Shown: positions 6,562 to 14,207 of the stretch, in pieces | Layout: every line of letters starts with the position of its first letter | Numbering within the stretch: the stretch's first letter is position 1 | Source: Spirochaetaceae bacterium | Lineage (GTDB): Bacteria; Spirochaetota; Spirochaetia; SZUA-6; Bin103 | Assembly (NCBI GenBank): GCA_028820215.1 | Contig: JAPPKD010000004.1 | Span: 1-14,738 of the forward strand | Direction of reading: 5' to 3' | DNA length: 14,738 nt | Made by a program: the position numbers and the translations under genes | Notes under the pieces: model-generated | Told to the model about the DNA's origin: nothing | The model's database searches: none | What the model saw: only the letters and a program-made list of their open reading frames with translations

Positions 6562-8808
6562 ATGCGCGCCATTCCTTTCAACGTCGCCGAAGCGGTGTTC
6601 GAACCGTTCTGGGACCCGCAACTCAGTCGCCTGTCCGAGTGGCAGGTCGACGAAGGCCGCCGGCACGGCCTGGAAGTGGGCCAGTTCTGGTGCTGGGTCG
6701 AGTTCTCCTGGACCAGGTCGCCGCGCTCCGGCCCGGCCCTGCGCATGCAGCGCGCCCTGGACCTGGACTGCAGCGGCTACGACCGGTTGCTGTTCTCGCT
6801 GGTGGCGCCAGAGGGAAGCGAGGTGGCGATCGCGGTCGACACCGATGCGGGCGAGCGGCGTTGCCGCGAGCCGGCGCCGGCGCTCAAGCGGGAGTACGGC
6901 GTAGAGCTGGACGGGGCGGAACACATCGTCGCTCTCCGGTTGGAGATCACCGCTCGGCCCGGCGGCGGCGCGGGCGCGGGTTGGCTCAACTGGGCAGGGC
7001 TTCAGAACCGGGATCTGCTTGCGCGGCACCTGGCCGCGCACCGCGACCGCGCGGAGGCCATGGAGCACCTGCTGCAGCCCGCCTCCCTGCGGCCGCGCAT
7101 GCAGCCGTCCCTGGAGGTGGTGATCACCGCGGACGAGTTGGCCGCGGCGCGCAGGTTCCACGCCGCCATGGTCGCCCGCGGCCAGCGGTCGCCGTTCGCG
7201 GAAGCAGCCGCGCGGGCGCTTGCCACCGATCCTGCGGACCTGGTCAACGACGTGATCCTGACGGCGCCGGATACCCGCTACGGGCGCGAGCGCGAGCACG
7301 GCGTGGCCTGCATCGGGCAGGCCGCCGCGGCGCTGCAGGCGGCGGTGGTGCTGGAGGACGCGGAGCTGCTGCGCCGCGGCGCCGAGTTCGCGCTGGCGGC
7401 GGCGCTGACGCCGGTCTGGGACTGGGGCTTCATCTCGCGCTTCCCCGGCAGCGCGTTCGAGAGCCGCGCCTTCCTGCAGGGGTTGGCCAGCTCGGACCTT
7501 GCTCACGCGCTCGATCTGGCTGGCGACCTCCTGACCGACGAGGGACGGGCGCTGCTGCGGCGGCGCCTGGCGGAGGACGGCATCGGCGCCGTCAACTTCT
7601 CCGCGTGGCGGCACGAGTACATCCACCACTGCAACCAGTTGGCGCTGTTCTCGATGGGCCGCATGGCCGCGTACGGGGTCCTGCGCGGCGACTGGCCGCG
7701 TGTCGCTCCGTATCAGGAACTGGCGTACCGTGAGCTGGCAGACAGCCTCGAGGACATCATTCTCTCCGACGGCGGCTTCGTGGAGGGGCCGAACTACTTC
7801 GCCGGGACCATGGGGCGGGCCCTCACCGCGCTGGCCCACCACAGCCGGTCGCTCGGCGAGCCTCCTCACGCCCATCTGCCGTCCGCGCTGGCACGCAGCG
7901 ACGCGCTGGCGGCCGCACTGGTATCCACGGACCAGGACACGGACGTGATCCCGATCTGCGACGCCCGCGCCGTGCTGGAGAGCGACTGGCTGGCGCTGCT
8001 GGCCGCCGCCCGGCCGGAGAGCGGGTGGGTGACCGCCTACCGAAGCGCCGAACGGCGCCCCGGGTTCGCGCTCACCTGGCTGCCGGCGATGGCGCAGGCG
8101 GAACGGATTCCGGCACAGGCCGCGCCACCGCCGGCGCTGGTGGTGCTGCCGGAGATGGGCATTGTCGCCTCCCACCGCCCGCTGCACGACCACACGGTCA
8201 AGCTGCTGGTCATGGGCAATCGAGCGCGCGCCGGCCACACCCACGAGGACAAGGGCAGCTTCGTGCTGGAGTTCGCGGGCCAGACCTTCGCCCTGGACCC
8301 GGGCACCTGCGGTTACTCCAATCCGCTGTCCGGGCTCCTCAAGCACTGCGAGCGCCACTCCATGCTGGTGCCCGCCGGCACCGATGCGCGCCCGCATCCC
8401 GAGTGTCCGATCCCGGCCGACGTGAAGCCGCGCGCCGAAGGCGATGACGCCCGCTTCGCCGCCGAAATCGATCTCAGCCCGGGCTGGGAAGGCTGGTACC
8501 GCCACTGGCGGCGGAGCTGGTCTTCACCCGATCCGTCGGTGCTCACGATCCGCGACGACTACGAGCTTGCCGCCGGCACCGGCGTCGAGTGGTACTGGCA
8601 GACCGCGCTGCCGGTGACGGTGGACGGGCAGCGGATCGCCATCACCGGCCGGTACGGACGTGTGCTCCTCGACGCGCCCCCGGCGGCGCGTATCCGAGTG
8701 GACGAGCTGCCGCTGCCGGACGGCGCCGTGCAGCGCCGCATCGCGCTGGCCATCGAAGGCACGTCCGGCACCGTCGAGGTCACCGCTCACCTGGAGCAGC
8801 TTCCGTAG
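6562..8808 (+). CDS. Heparinase II/III-like polysaccharide lyase
   Basis: A 748-residue protein with the two-part layout of heparinase II/III and alginate-type lyases, which cleave uronic-acid-containing polysaccharides by beta-elimination. Residues 1-145 form a Trp-rich, beta-strand-like region. An alpha/alpha-barrel-like part (about 150-480) carries WRHEYIHHCNQ (349-359) and DGGFVEGPNYF (403-413), resembling the family's Asn/His and Tyr active-site segments. The C-terminal beta part has GHTHEDKGSF (558-567) and LDPGTCGY (578-585), matching the conserved heparinase II/III His-rich motif. No signal peptide is seen, so it is probably cytoplasmic and acts on imported oligosaccharides. A Shine-Dalgarno GAGGGGG (6550-6556) supports ATG 6562. 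Substrate is not predictable. The family call is good. Confidence 0.88.
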   Translation: MRAIPFNVAEAVFEPFWDPQLSRLSEWQVDEGRRHGLEVGQFWCWVEFSWTRSPRSGPALRMQRALDLDCSGYDRLLFSLVAPEGSEVAIAVDTDAGERRCREPAPALKREYGVELDGAEHIVALRLEITARPGGGAGAGWLNWAGLQNRDLLARHLAAHRDRAEAMEHLLQPASLRPRMQPSLEVVITADELAAARRFHAAMVARGQRSPFAEAAARALATDPADLVNDVILTAPDTRYGREREHGVACIGQAAAALQAAVVLEDAELLRRGAEFALAAALTPVWDWGFISRFPGSAFESRAFLQGLASSDLAHALDLAGDLLTDEGRALLRRRLAEDGIGAVNFSAWRHEYIHHCNQLALFSMGRMAAYGVLRGDWPRVAPYQELAYRELADSLEDIILSDGGFVEGPNYFAGTMGRALTALAHHSRSLGEPPHAHLPSALARSDALAAALVSTDQDTDVIPICDARAVLESDWLALLAAARPESGWVTAYRSAERRPGFALTWLPAMAQAERIPAQAAPPPALVVLPEMGIVASHRPLHDHTVKLLVMGNRARAGHTHEDKGSFVLEFAGQTFALDPGTCGYSNPLSGLLKHCERHSMLVPAGTDARPHPECPIPADVKPRAEGDDARFAAEIDLSPGWEGWYRHWRRSWSSPDPSVLTIRDDYELAAGTGVEWYWQTALPVTVDGQRIAITGRYGRVLLDAPPAARIRVDELPLPDGAVQRRIALAIEGTSGTVEVTAHLEQLP

Positions 8809-8876
8809 GCTGGCGCCGAACGTATCCGGGTCCCGCCTTCGTGCAACACTCGATCGACGGGCTGGTGGGGAACGAG

Positions 8877-9989
8877 GTGACCGAGTCGCTTCGGTATGGA
8901 GTCGTAGGTGTCGGCGACATGGGGCGCGAGCACCTGCGGAACATCACGGCAGTTCCCGGCGGCGAAGTGGTGGCGGTCGCGGACCCGCACGAGGCCTCGA
9001 TCGACCAAGCCCTTCGAGTCGCTCCAGGTGCGCGCGTGTTTGCCGAGGTCGATGATCTGATGGCTCACGTCGAGGTCGACGTGCTCGTCGTCGCAACTCC
9101 CAACCACACGCACCGGGGAGTAGTGGAGCGCATCGTCGAGCGGTCCGGCGCCTCCGCGCCACACCTGCTGCTGGAGAAGCCGCTGTGCACGACCACCGGG
9201 GATTGCCGGTATCTCGAGCGGCTGCTCGACGGGTATCCTGCTGTCAGATGGGTGGGCATGGCGGGGCGCTACAGCCCGCCGGTCGCGACCCTCATCAGGG
9301 AAGTGGAGCGTGGGGTCACGGGAACCCCACGCATGGTGTCCATCCGGGAGCACCGGCGCCCGTTCTCGCCGAAGGTCGGGAACTGGAATCGGTTTGCGCG
9401 GCACACGGGCGGAACGCTGGTCGAGAAGTGCTGTCATTTCTTCGACTTGATGCGGTACATCCTCGGGGACGAACCGACTCGGGTGATCGGTTCCGGGGGC
9501 CGCGACGTGAACCACCTCGACGAGCGTTACGAAGGCGAGCAACCGGACATCCTGGACAACGCGTACGTGATCGTCGATTTCGCGGCGGGCGCTCGAGCCA
9601 GCCTGGATCTGTGCATGTTCGCCGAGCAGTCGCGCCATCAGACCGAGATCGTGGTGAGCGGCGCGGCGGGGCAGGCCGAGATAGGACTGCCGGAAGGCGT
9701 GGTGTGGGTCGGGGAACGCGAGCTTCCTTGGCGTCCTGCAGCGCGGCGCGATCCGGACCGGATTCGGACCATCGACGTGCAGGTCGACGAAGCGGCTCTG
9801 CGACTAGGCGCTCACCATGGCGCGACCTGGTTTCAGCACCTCGCCTTCCAGCGTGCCGTTCGCGACGGCGGGACACCGGGAGTTGGCATACGGGACGGAT
9901 TGATGGCCGTGGCAATGGGGCAAGCCGCGGAGCTGTCGGTGTCACAGGGCCGCCCGGTCATGATGGCAGAGGTCCTCAGACCGGCATAG
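8877..9989 (+). CDS. Gfo/Idh/MocA-family NAD(P)-dependent oxidoreductase (first copy)
   Basis: A 370-residue sugar or inositol dehydrogenase-like enzyme. The Rossmann fingerprint GVGDMG is at residues 11-16, the conserved EKP (catalytic Lys101) at 100-102 and the active-site His in EKCCHFFD at 183-190. The C-terminal alpha/beta domain follows. GTG 8877 is preferred: GGGG (8867-8870) is a plausible Shine-Dalgarno and the N-terminus then begins directly before the first beta strand. In-frame GTGs at 8841 and 8865 would add 12 or 4 residues with no visible domain. It follows the heparinase-like gene after 68 bases on the same strand, consistent with oxidising sugars released upstream. It is from a different subgroup than the enzyme at 12130. 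Substrate is unknown. Confidence 0.9.
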   Translation: MTESLRYGVVGVGDMGREHLRNITAVPGGEVVAVADPHEASIDQALRVAPGARVFAEVDDLMAHVEVDVLVVATPNHTHRGVVERIVERSGASAPHLLLEKPLCTTTGDCRYLERLLDGYPAVRWVGMAGRYSPPVATLIREVERGVTGTPRMVSIREHRRPFSPKVGNWNRFARHTGGTLVEKCCHFFDLMRYILGDEPTRVIGSGGRDVNHLDERYEGEQPDILDNAYVIVDFAAGARASLDLCMFAEQSRHQTEIVVSGAAGQAEIGLPEGVVWVGERELPWRPAARRDPDRIRTIDVQVDEAALRLGAHHGATWFQHLAFQRAVRDGGTPGVGIRDGLMAVAMGQAAELSVSQGRPVMMAEVLRPA

Positions 9990-10092
9990 CGCGCGGTGCG
10001 ACAGGTGCGGTCGAAGGGGGGCATCGCCGCCTACAGGCCGCAAAACTTCGGCATGACTTGCTCACCAGTCCACTTCCAAAGACGATGCGTCT

Positions 10093-10362
10093 ATGCCGCC
10101 AGTTCCTTCCATCGTCACACGCGCCGAGTTGACTGCGGTCATCGAGCGCGACGGTGATGGCTACGTCGCCCTCTGTCCGGAAGTGGATGTTGCCAGTGAG
10201 GGAAACACGGTCCAGGAGGCCCGTACGAACCTTGAGGAAGCCGTGGGGCTGTTCTTCGAGACCGCATCGGACATCGAAGTCAAGAGGCGAATCCAGTCGG
10301 AGGTGTACGTGACCCGCATCCAAGTACCCGTCCGAGTGACGCAACCGAATGCCATGGGCTGA
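10093..10362 (+). CDS. Orphan HicB-like antitoxin (UPF0150 fold)
   Basis: An 89-residue protein. Residues about 11-55 (AELTAVIERDGDGYVALCPE, then DVASEGNTVQEARTNLEEAV) closely match the partial RNase H-like domain of HicB antitoxins. The tail (about 60-89) is short, with no clear helix-turn-helix or ribbon-helix-helix DNA-binding domain. In HicAB systems HicB neutralises the small mRNA interferase HicA. No HicA-like frame occurs in the 103 bases upstream or the 27 downstream. It is therefore an orphan, or a remnant of a lost pair. ATG 10093 has no convincing Shine-Dalgarno, so the start is uncertain by a few codons. Base composition looks less GC-extreme than the flanking genes, in keeping with an accessory patch. 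Confidence 0.75.
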   Translation: MPPVPSIVTRAELTAVIERDGDGYVALCPEVDVASEGNTVQEARTNLEEAVGLFFETASDIEVKRRIQSEVYVTRIQVPVRVTQPNAMG

Positions 10363-10389
10363 AAAACCTGACGTTCGGGAGGAATACCT

Positions 10390-10734
10390 ATGGACCACTC
10401 GCGACCTCTTCTTGTCTTCGTGACCCTTCTGGCCACGGCCGTTGCACATCCTGAGTCGGCCCCGGAGCCGGGGAGGATTTGGACGCTGATGGAGACCGGC
10501 GGAGGCTTTGTCGCCCCGACGGGTAGTGCGGGGAACAGGCTCACTGGGGTGGCCTACGGTGGCGGGCGCTTCGTCGCGGTCGGCTCGGGCGGCACGATCG
10601 TCCACAGCACCGACGGCAGCTCCTGGCAGGAGGCCGACGCCAGCGCCGCTACGGAGTGGCTCCACGGCGTTTCCTACGGCGGCGAACGATTCGTGGCCGT
10701 CGGAGGAAACGGCACGATCGTGGCCAGTCCATAG
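10390..10734 (+). CDS. Short exported protein with two beta-propeller-like repeats, probably truncated
   Basis: A 114-residue protein. Residues 1-19 are a signal peptide: short charged start, a hydrophobic LLVFVTLLATAVA and a plausible A-x-A cleavage after 19. Two repeats of 24 residues follow (51-74 and 91-114), offset by 40 residues, with the core YGGxRFVAVG, then GTIV. Such units occur in multi-bladed beta-propeller proteins with many repeats. Two units cannot close a propeller. The second repeat stops being recognisable after GTIVAS and ends at P114-stop, where the first continues HSTDGSSW. This suggests a 3' truncation. ATG 10390 has a strong Shine-Dalgarno (GGGAGGA, 10378-10384), so the gene was or is expressed. 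Role is unknown; it could still be a small functional exported protein. Confidence 0.6.
   Translation: MDHSRPLLVFVTLLATAVAHPESAPEPGRIWTLMETGGGFVAPTGSAGNRLTGVAYGGGRFVAVGSGGTIVHSTDGSSWQEADASAATEWLHGVSYGGERFVAVGGNGTIVASP
10540..10731 (+). repeat. Two tandem coding repeats, 120-base period
   Basis: Units at 10540-10611 and 10660-10731 encode LTGVAYGGGRFVAVG and LHGVSYGGERFVAVG, each followed by a GTIV stretch. They are related propeller-blade motifs within the exported protein. The second unit is cut short at its end. Confidence 0.65.
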
Positions 10735-10735
10735 C

Positions 10736-10771
10736 GCCGAGGTCGGCCCACCAGATCTCACCACGAATCAT
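10736..10771 (-). pseudogene. 5' remnant of a MazF/PemK-type toxin gene
   Basis: Read on the minus strand, an ATG at 10771 encodes MIRGEIWWADLG (12 codons). This is the highly characteristic N-terminus of MazF/PemK mRNA interferases, which normally continues with a PxGSEP-type segment and about 100 more residues. Here it changes abruptly at 10735 into unrelated sequence (AMDWPRS), so nearly all of the toxin is missing. The same frame stays open upstream (towards 10890) with no recognised antitoxin. The break lies within a few bases of the point where the facing repeat protein loses homology. The match is short, so certainty is limited. Confidence 0.5.
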
Positions 10772-10874
10772 CTGCCGTGAGTCCCGAAGGCTCGCCAGGT
10801 CGGCATCGATGGTGTTCGGTGTCCTCCGCTCCGCGAGATCGCGATACACTGCGCCCAGCCGTTCGGCACTTTCT

Positions 10875-10882
10875 GCTATAGG
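10875..10882 (+). promoter_or_regulatory. Possible extended -10 element of the M24 operon
   Basis: TGCTATAGG contains a TG-n-TATA extended -10 pattern ending nine bases before ATG 10892. No good -35 lies 17 bases upstream. An overlapping AGGTG (10880-10884) could instead serve as the ribosome binding site. A promoter is expected here because the operon follows 157 bases without an intact gene. Confidence 0.25.
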
Positions 10883-10891
10883 TGTCTGCGA

Positions 10892-12136
10892 ATGAACTCC
10901 TCGCGGACAGGTGACGATGCTCTGGTGGCCGTAGTAGCCTCAGCGTTCGCAATGGGGCCGAGTGCAGCGGCCGATGTGCCCTTCGACGAGCGGAAGCTCG
11001 AGTCGCTTATGGAGCGGTCCGACGTGGACGTGGTGTTGGCCAGCTCGCGCCACAACACGCGGTACCTGACCGGCGGCTACTACCACTGGTTCCACGCGCG
11101 CATGGCGCGGGCGGCCGCGCAGCGGTATCTCAGCTTCGTGGGGATTCCCCGCGGCCGCCTGCAGGACGCGTTCTTCATCGGTGGCATGACCGAGGAGGCC
11201 GGCCTCGCCTCGCACGACATGTGGATCCCGGACCGGCACCTCACCGAGCCGCGGCGCAGCCCGTTCTTTCAGTCCGCGCGCGCCGCCACCGAAGGAGCCC
11301 TCCGCTGCCTGCGCCGCCGTGGTCTGACGGCGGGGCGCGTCGGCGTGGAGTTGGATTTCCTGCCGGCCAGCGCGTACCGGCGGCTGCAGGCAGAGCTCCC
11401 GGACGCCGAGCTGGTCGACGCCACCGGCCTCCTGGGCGAGCTCCGGGCCGTCAAGACGCCGGCCGAGGTGGAGATCCTGCGCCGCAACGCCGCCGGGTCC
11501 GTCGAGGCCGTCCAGGCGGCTCTTGCGGCAAGCGGACCGGGGGACACGACCGCGCTGATCCATCGCCGGCTGCTGTCGGAGATGGCCCTCCGCGACCTGG
11601 AGCTGCAGTGGCTGATCATCTGCATGGGTCCCGACGGGATGACCACCAAGTGGCCTTCCGGCCGAGCCTGGGCTGACGGCGAGGTGCTGCGCGTCGATCC
11701 CGGCAGCAGCAGCGGGGATTACGTCGCCGACCTCTGCCGCATGGCGTGCCTGGGCGAGCCCTCGGCGCGGGCCGAGCGGATGATCGAGGACTGTATCGCC
11801 GTCAACGACCGGCTGCAGGCGGAGATCCGGCCCGGAATGACCTGCGGGGAGCTGAACGAGCGCGGGCAGCGCCTGCTGGCGGAAACCGCGTACGCCGAGC
11901 ACGGCTGGCACATCGTGCACGGCTGCGGGATGGTGCCGCACGAGCCGCCGGTGGTACGCGGCGATCCGGCCTGCGTGCTGCGGGAAGGCATGGTCATGTC
12001 CATGGAGACGGAGTTCCAGCATCCGGAGGTGGGCGACATCAAGATGGAGGACATCGTCGCCGTGGCCGCCGGCGGCTGCGAGTGCCTGACGCCGGCCGCG
12101 CGGAGCTGGATCCGGCCCGGAGCGGCCGGATGCTGA
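10892..12136 (+). CDS. M24-family metallohydrolase (Xaa-Pro aminopeptidase/creatinase type)
   Basis: A 414-residue pita-bread-fold enzyme. The five metal ligands of M24 are visible: D269 in RVDPG, D280 in YVADLCR, H343 in VHGCG, E372 in SMETEF and E386 in KMEDIV. The N-terminal creatinase-like domain has SSRHNTRYLTGGYY (51-64). Members cleave Xaa-Pro peptides or hydrolyse small molecules such as creatine. In an operon with a dehydrogenase, a lyase-superfamily enzyme and a VOC protein, a small-molecule role seems more likely than peptide trimming. ATG 10892 has AGGTG seven bases upstream. GTG 10976 (VPFDERKLESLM) would give the usual family start and remove a 28-residue, Ala/Val-rich lead that weakly resembles a signal peptide. 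The 3' end overlaps the next gene by seven bases. Confidence 0.85.
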   Translation: MNSSRTGDDALVAVVASAFAMGPSAAADVPFDERKLESLMERSDVDVVLASSRHNTRYLTGGYYHWFHARMARAAAQRYLSFVGIPRGRLQDAFFIGGMTEEAGLASHDMWIPDRHLTEPRRSPFFQSARAATEGALRCLRRRGLTAGRVGVELDFLPASAYRRLQAELPDAELVDATGLLGELRAVKTPAEVEILRRNAAGSVEAVQAALAASGPGDTTALIHRRLLSEMALRDLELQWLIICMGPDGMTTKWPSGRAWADGEVLRVDPGSSSGDYVADLCRMACLGEPSARAERMIEDCIAVNDRLQAEIRPGMTCGELNERGQRLLAETAYAEHGWHIVHGCGMVPHEPPVVRGDPACVLREGMVMSMETEFQHPEVGDIKMEDIVAVAAGGCECLTPAARSWIRPGAAGC

Positions 12137-13317
12137 AGGTCGGCCTGGCCGGCACGGGCTTCATCAGCGACGAGCACGTGCTGGGCTACCGCGGCAGCAC
12201 CGACGCCGAGATCGTCGCCGTGTGCGACCTGGACATCACCCGCGCCCGCGGCTGGCTGGAACGGTGGGAACTGCCGGCGGCGCGCGCCTACGACGGCATC
12301 GAGCGCATGCTGGACGGCGAGCGGCTCGACCTGGTGGAGATCCTGACCCCGCAGACCCGGCACTGCGAGCACGTCTTGCTGTGCGCCGGGGCCGGCGTGC
12401 CGTTCATCAGCGTGCAGAAGCCGATGGCCGCGGGCATCGCGCAGTGCGACCGGATGATCGATGCGTGCCGCGGCGCGGGCGCGGTGCTGCGGCTGTACGA
12501 GAACTACGTGTTCTACCCCGTCTACCGCGAGGCGAAGCGGCTGCTCGACGACGGCGTCATCGGCGCTCCCGCCTCGATCCGCGTGCACACCATCGGCGGG
12601 GTGCGCGACGGCGCGCCGTGGCCCCACTTCTGGGTCCCGGCCGACGTGCGGCAGAGCCGCTCCTCGGTGCTGGTCGGGGACGACGGCCTGCACAAGTTCT
12701 CGCTCGCATGCTGGCTCATGGACCGCGAGATCGACCGGGTCGGCGCCTGGATCGACCCGGAGACGCCGCTCGACGCCCCCGCCTTCATTCGCGCGAAGTT
12801 CCGGACGGAACCGGGGGAGTCTGCCAGGTACGCGCAGATCGACTTCAACTTCTCTCGTCGGCTGGCCATCCCGTCGGACGTCTGGCTCGACGACTTCGTG
12901 GAGATCTGCGGGGAGCGCGGCGTCATGTGGATCCACCAGTGCGCGGGTGCCGGAGACCGCCCGCTCTTCGAAGGCAACCGGATGTCCGGCAGCAACGCGT
13001 TTCCGCCCATCGCCGTGTTCGTGGACGGCCGGGTGACCACGTATCTCGACCACCTGTCGCCGCGGGAGCGCAACTGGTCGACGTCGTTCGCCGCCTGCAC
13101 CCGGCACTTCGTCGGGGTGGCGACCGACGGGGGCACGCCGATCTGCACCGGCGAGCAGGGCAGGGATCTGAACCGCTACGCGACCGCGGCGCTGCTGTCG
13201 GCGCAGGAACGGCGCGACGTGGACCTGAGCGAGATCACGTCCGAGGCGGAGGAACGGGGCGCATTCGAGCTCCGCGACAACTTCTGCCGCCTGGAATCGA
13301 TCATGGAGGCAACCTGA
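12130..13317 (+). CDS. Gfo/Idh/MocA-family NAD(P)-dependent oxidoreductase (second copy)
   Basis: A 395-residue dehydrogenase-like protein. The Rossmann fingerprint is GTGFIS (8-13), with the third Gly replaced by Ser as in part of the family. The usual EKP is QKP (96-98), keeping catalytic Lys97, and DDGLH (184-188) supplies the active-site Asp/His pair. ATG 12130 lies seven bases inside the M24 gene, and the N-terminus begins directly with the first beta strand (MLKVGLAG). Its TGA overlaps the following ATG by one base. It differs from the enzyme at 8877 in these motifs and probably has a different substrate. Its position suggests oxidation or reduction of the same metabolite handled by the M24 and lyase-type neighbours. 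Confidence 0.9.
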   Translation: MLKVGLAGTGFISDEHVLGYRGSTDAEIVAVCDLDITRARGWLERWELPAARAYDGIERMLDGERLDLVEILTPQTRHCEHVLLCAGAGVPFISVQKPMAAGIAQCDRMIDACRGAGAVLRLYENYVFYPVYREAKRLLDDGVIGAPASIRVHTIGGVRDGAPWPHFWVPADVRQSRSSVLVGDDGLHKFSLACWLMDREIDRVGAWIDPETPLDAPAFIRAKFRTEPGESARYAQIDFNFSRRLAIPSDVWLDDFVEICGERGVMWIHQCAGAGDRPLFEGNRMSGSNAFPPIAVFVDGRVTTYLDHLSPRERNWSTSFAACTRHFVGVATDGGTPICTGEQGRDLNRYATAALLSAQERRDVDLSEITSEAEERGAFELRDNFCRLESIMEAT

Positions 13318-14207
13318 TGAAACCGACCGCACAGCTCAGCAAGGGAATGGCAGGCGGCACCACCGTCGTCGCCATCGGCGCTTACGACGCCTTCTCGGCG
13401 CGCATCGTCGAGAAGGCCGGGTTCGATGCCGTGTACGTGGGCAGCTACGCCACGGAGGCGGCCACGCTCGGCAAGCCGGACCTGGCGCTGATGAGCAAGA
13501 CCGACCGCCTGGCCATCGCCCGCAACATCGTCAAGGCGGTCGACATTCCGGTCATCGTCGACGCCGAGGAGGGCTACGGCAACGCGATCAGCGTGATGGA
13601 CACCGTCCGCGACTTCGAGGACACGGGCGCGGCCGGCATCCACCTGGACGACGAGGCGCTGCCGTCCAAGTGCCCGTTCCTGCCCGGCATCCCGCAGAAC
13701 GAGCTGATCAGCACCGACGAGATGTGCGGCAAGGTGGAGGCCGCCGCGCGCGCCAAGACCGATCCCGACTTCAAGGTCATCGTCCGGTCCGACGTCATCG
13801 GCACCGTGCCGCGGGAGGTGTACTACCGTGAGAAACGGATCGAGGAGGTGGTGCGGCGCAGCCGGGCCTACGCCGGCGCCGGCGCCGACGCCATCTTCGT
13901 GATGGCGCTCACCGACCAGGAGGTCGACCACTTCGCGCGCGAGATCGACGCGCCGCTGGTCGGCATCTTCGCCACCGCCGAGCCGCTGCCCATCGCCAGC
14001 TTCGAGCGGGCCGGCTATCCGCTGGTGATCGGCTCGCTGGTCGGCATCTACGCCGCCGGCAAGGGCCTGCTGCGGGCGATGCGGAAGCTCGCCCGGACCC
14101 GCGACTGGAACGCGATCCAGGACGAGATGATCGACGACGCCGAGTTCTTCGACATCGTCGACGTCGAACGGTACCGGTCCTACTACGAGGACTTCAGAAT
14201 CCGCTGA
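13317..14207 (+). CDS. Isocitrate lyase/PEP mutase superfamily protein with altered active-site motifs
   Basis: A 296-residue TIM-barrel protein of the superfamily that includes methylisocitrate lyase, oxaloacetate decarboxylase and PEP mutase. These act on C-C or C-P bonds of alpha-oxo or hydroxy acids. GAYDAFSARIVEKAGFDAVYV (21-41) and VDAEEGYGN (81-89) place it firmly. Deviations are clear: the usual DxDxGYG metal motif is D82-A-E84-E-GYG, the usual IEDQ is LDDE (110-113), and the lyase loop KRCGH is SKCPF (117-121), which keeps Lys118 and Cys119. ARTD is VRSD (156-159). This argues for a distinct subfamily, so reaction and substrate should not be assumed. ATG 13317 overlaps the previous stop by one base (TGATG), and the same arrangement occurs at its 3' end. 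Confidence 0.85.
   Translation: MKPTAQLSKGMAGGTTVVAIGAYDAFSARIVEKAGFDAVYVGSYATEAATLGKPDLALMSKTDRLAIARNIVKAVDIPVIVDAEEGYGNAISVMDTVRDFEDTGAAGIHLDDEALPSKCPFLPGIPQNELISTDEMCGKVEAAARAKTDPDFKVIVRSDVIGTVPREVYYREKRIEEVVRRSRAYAGAGADAIFVMALTDQEVDHFAREIDAPLVGIFATAEPLPIASFERAGYPLVIGSLVGIYAAGKGLLRAMRKLARTRDWNAIQDEMIDDAEFFDIVDVERYRSYYEDFRIR

Noticed and set aside
6448..8505. 685-codon minus-strand open frame opposite the heparinase-like gene
   Set aside because: Composition dominated by Arg, Gln, Ala and Gly; the + strand carries clear catalytic motifs. Shadow.
8809..8876. Rho-independent terminator after the heparinase-like gene
   Set aside because: No GC hairpin followed by a T run is present in the 68-base gap.
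10364..10389. A HicA gene next to hicB
   Set aside because: The flanks are too short and neither strand carries a HicA-like lysine-rich frame with its GSH motif.
10892..12136. DMSP lyase (DddP, also M24 fold) as a more exciting identity
   Set aside because: All five classical M24 metal ligands are present, and I see no DddP-specific residue pattern I could defend. The operon partners do not point to DMSP.
11719..13332. 537-codon minus-strand open frame opposite the second Gfo/Idh/MocA gene
   Set aside because: No domain and antisense to a gene with Rossmann and Lys-Pro motifs. Shadow.
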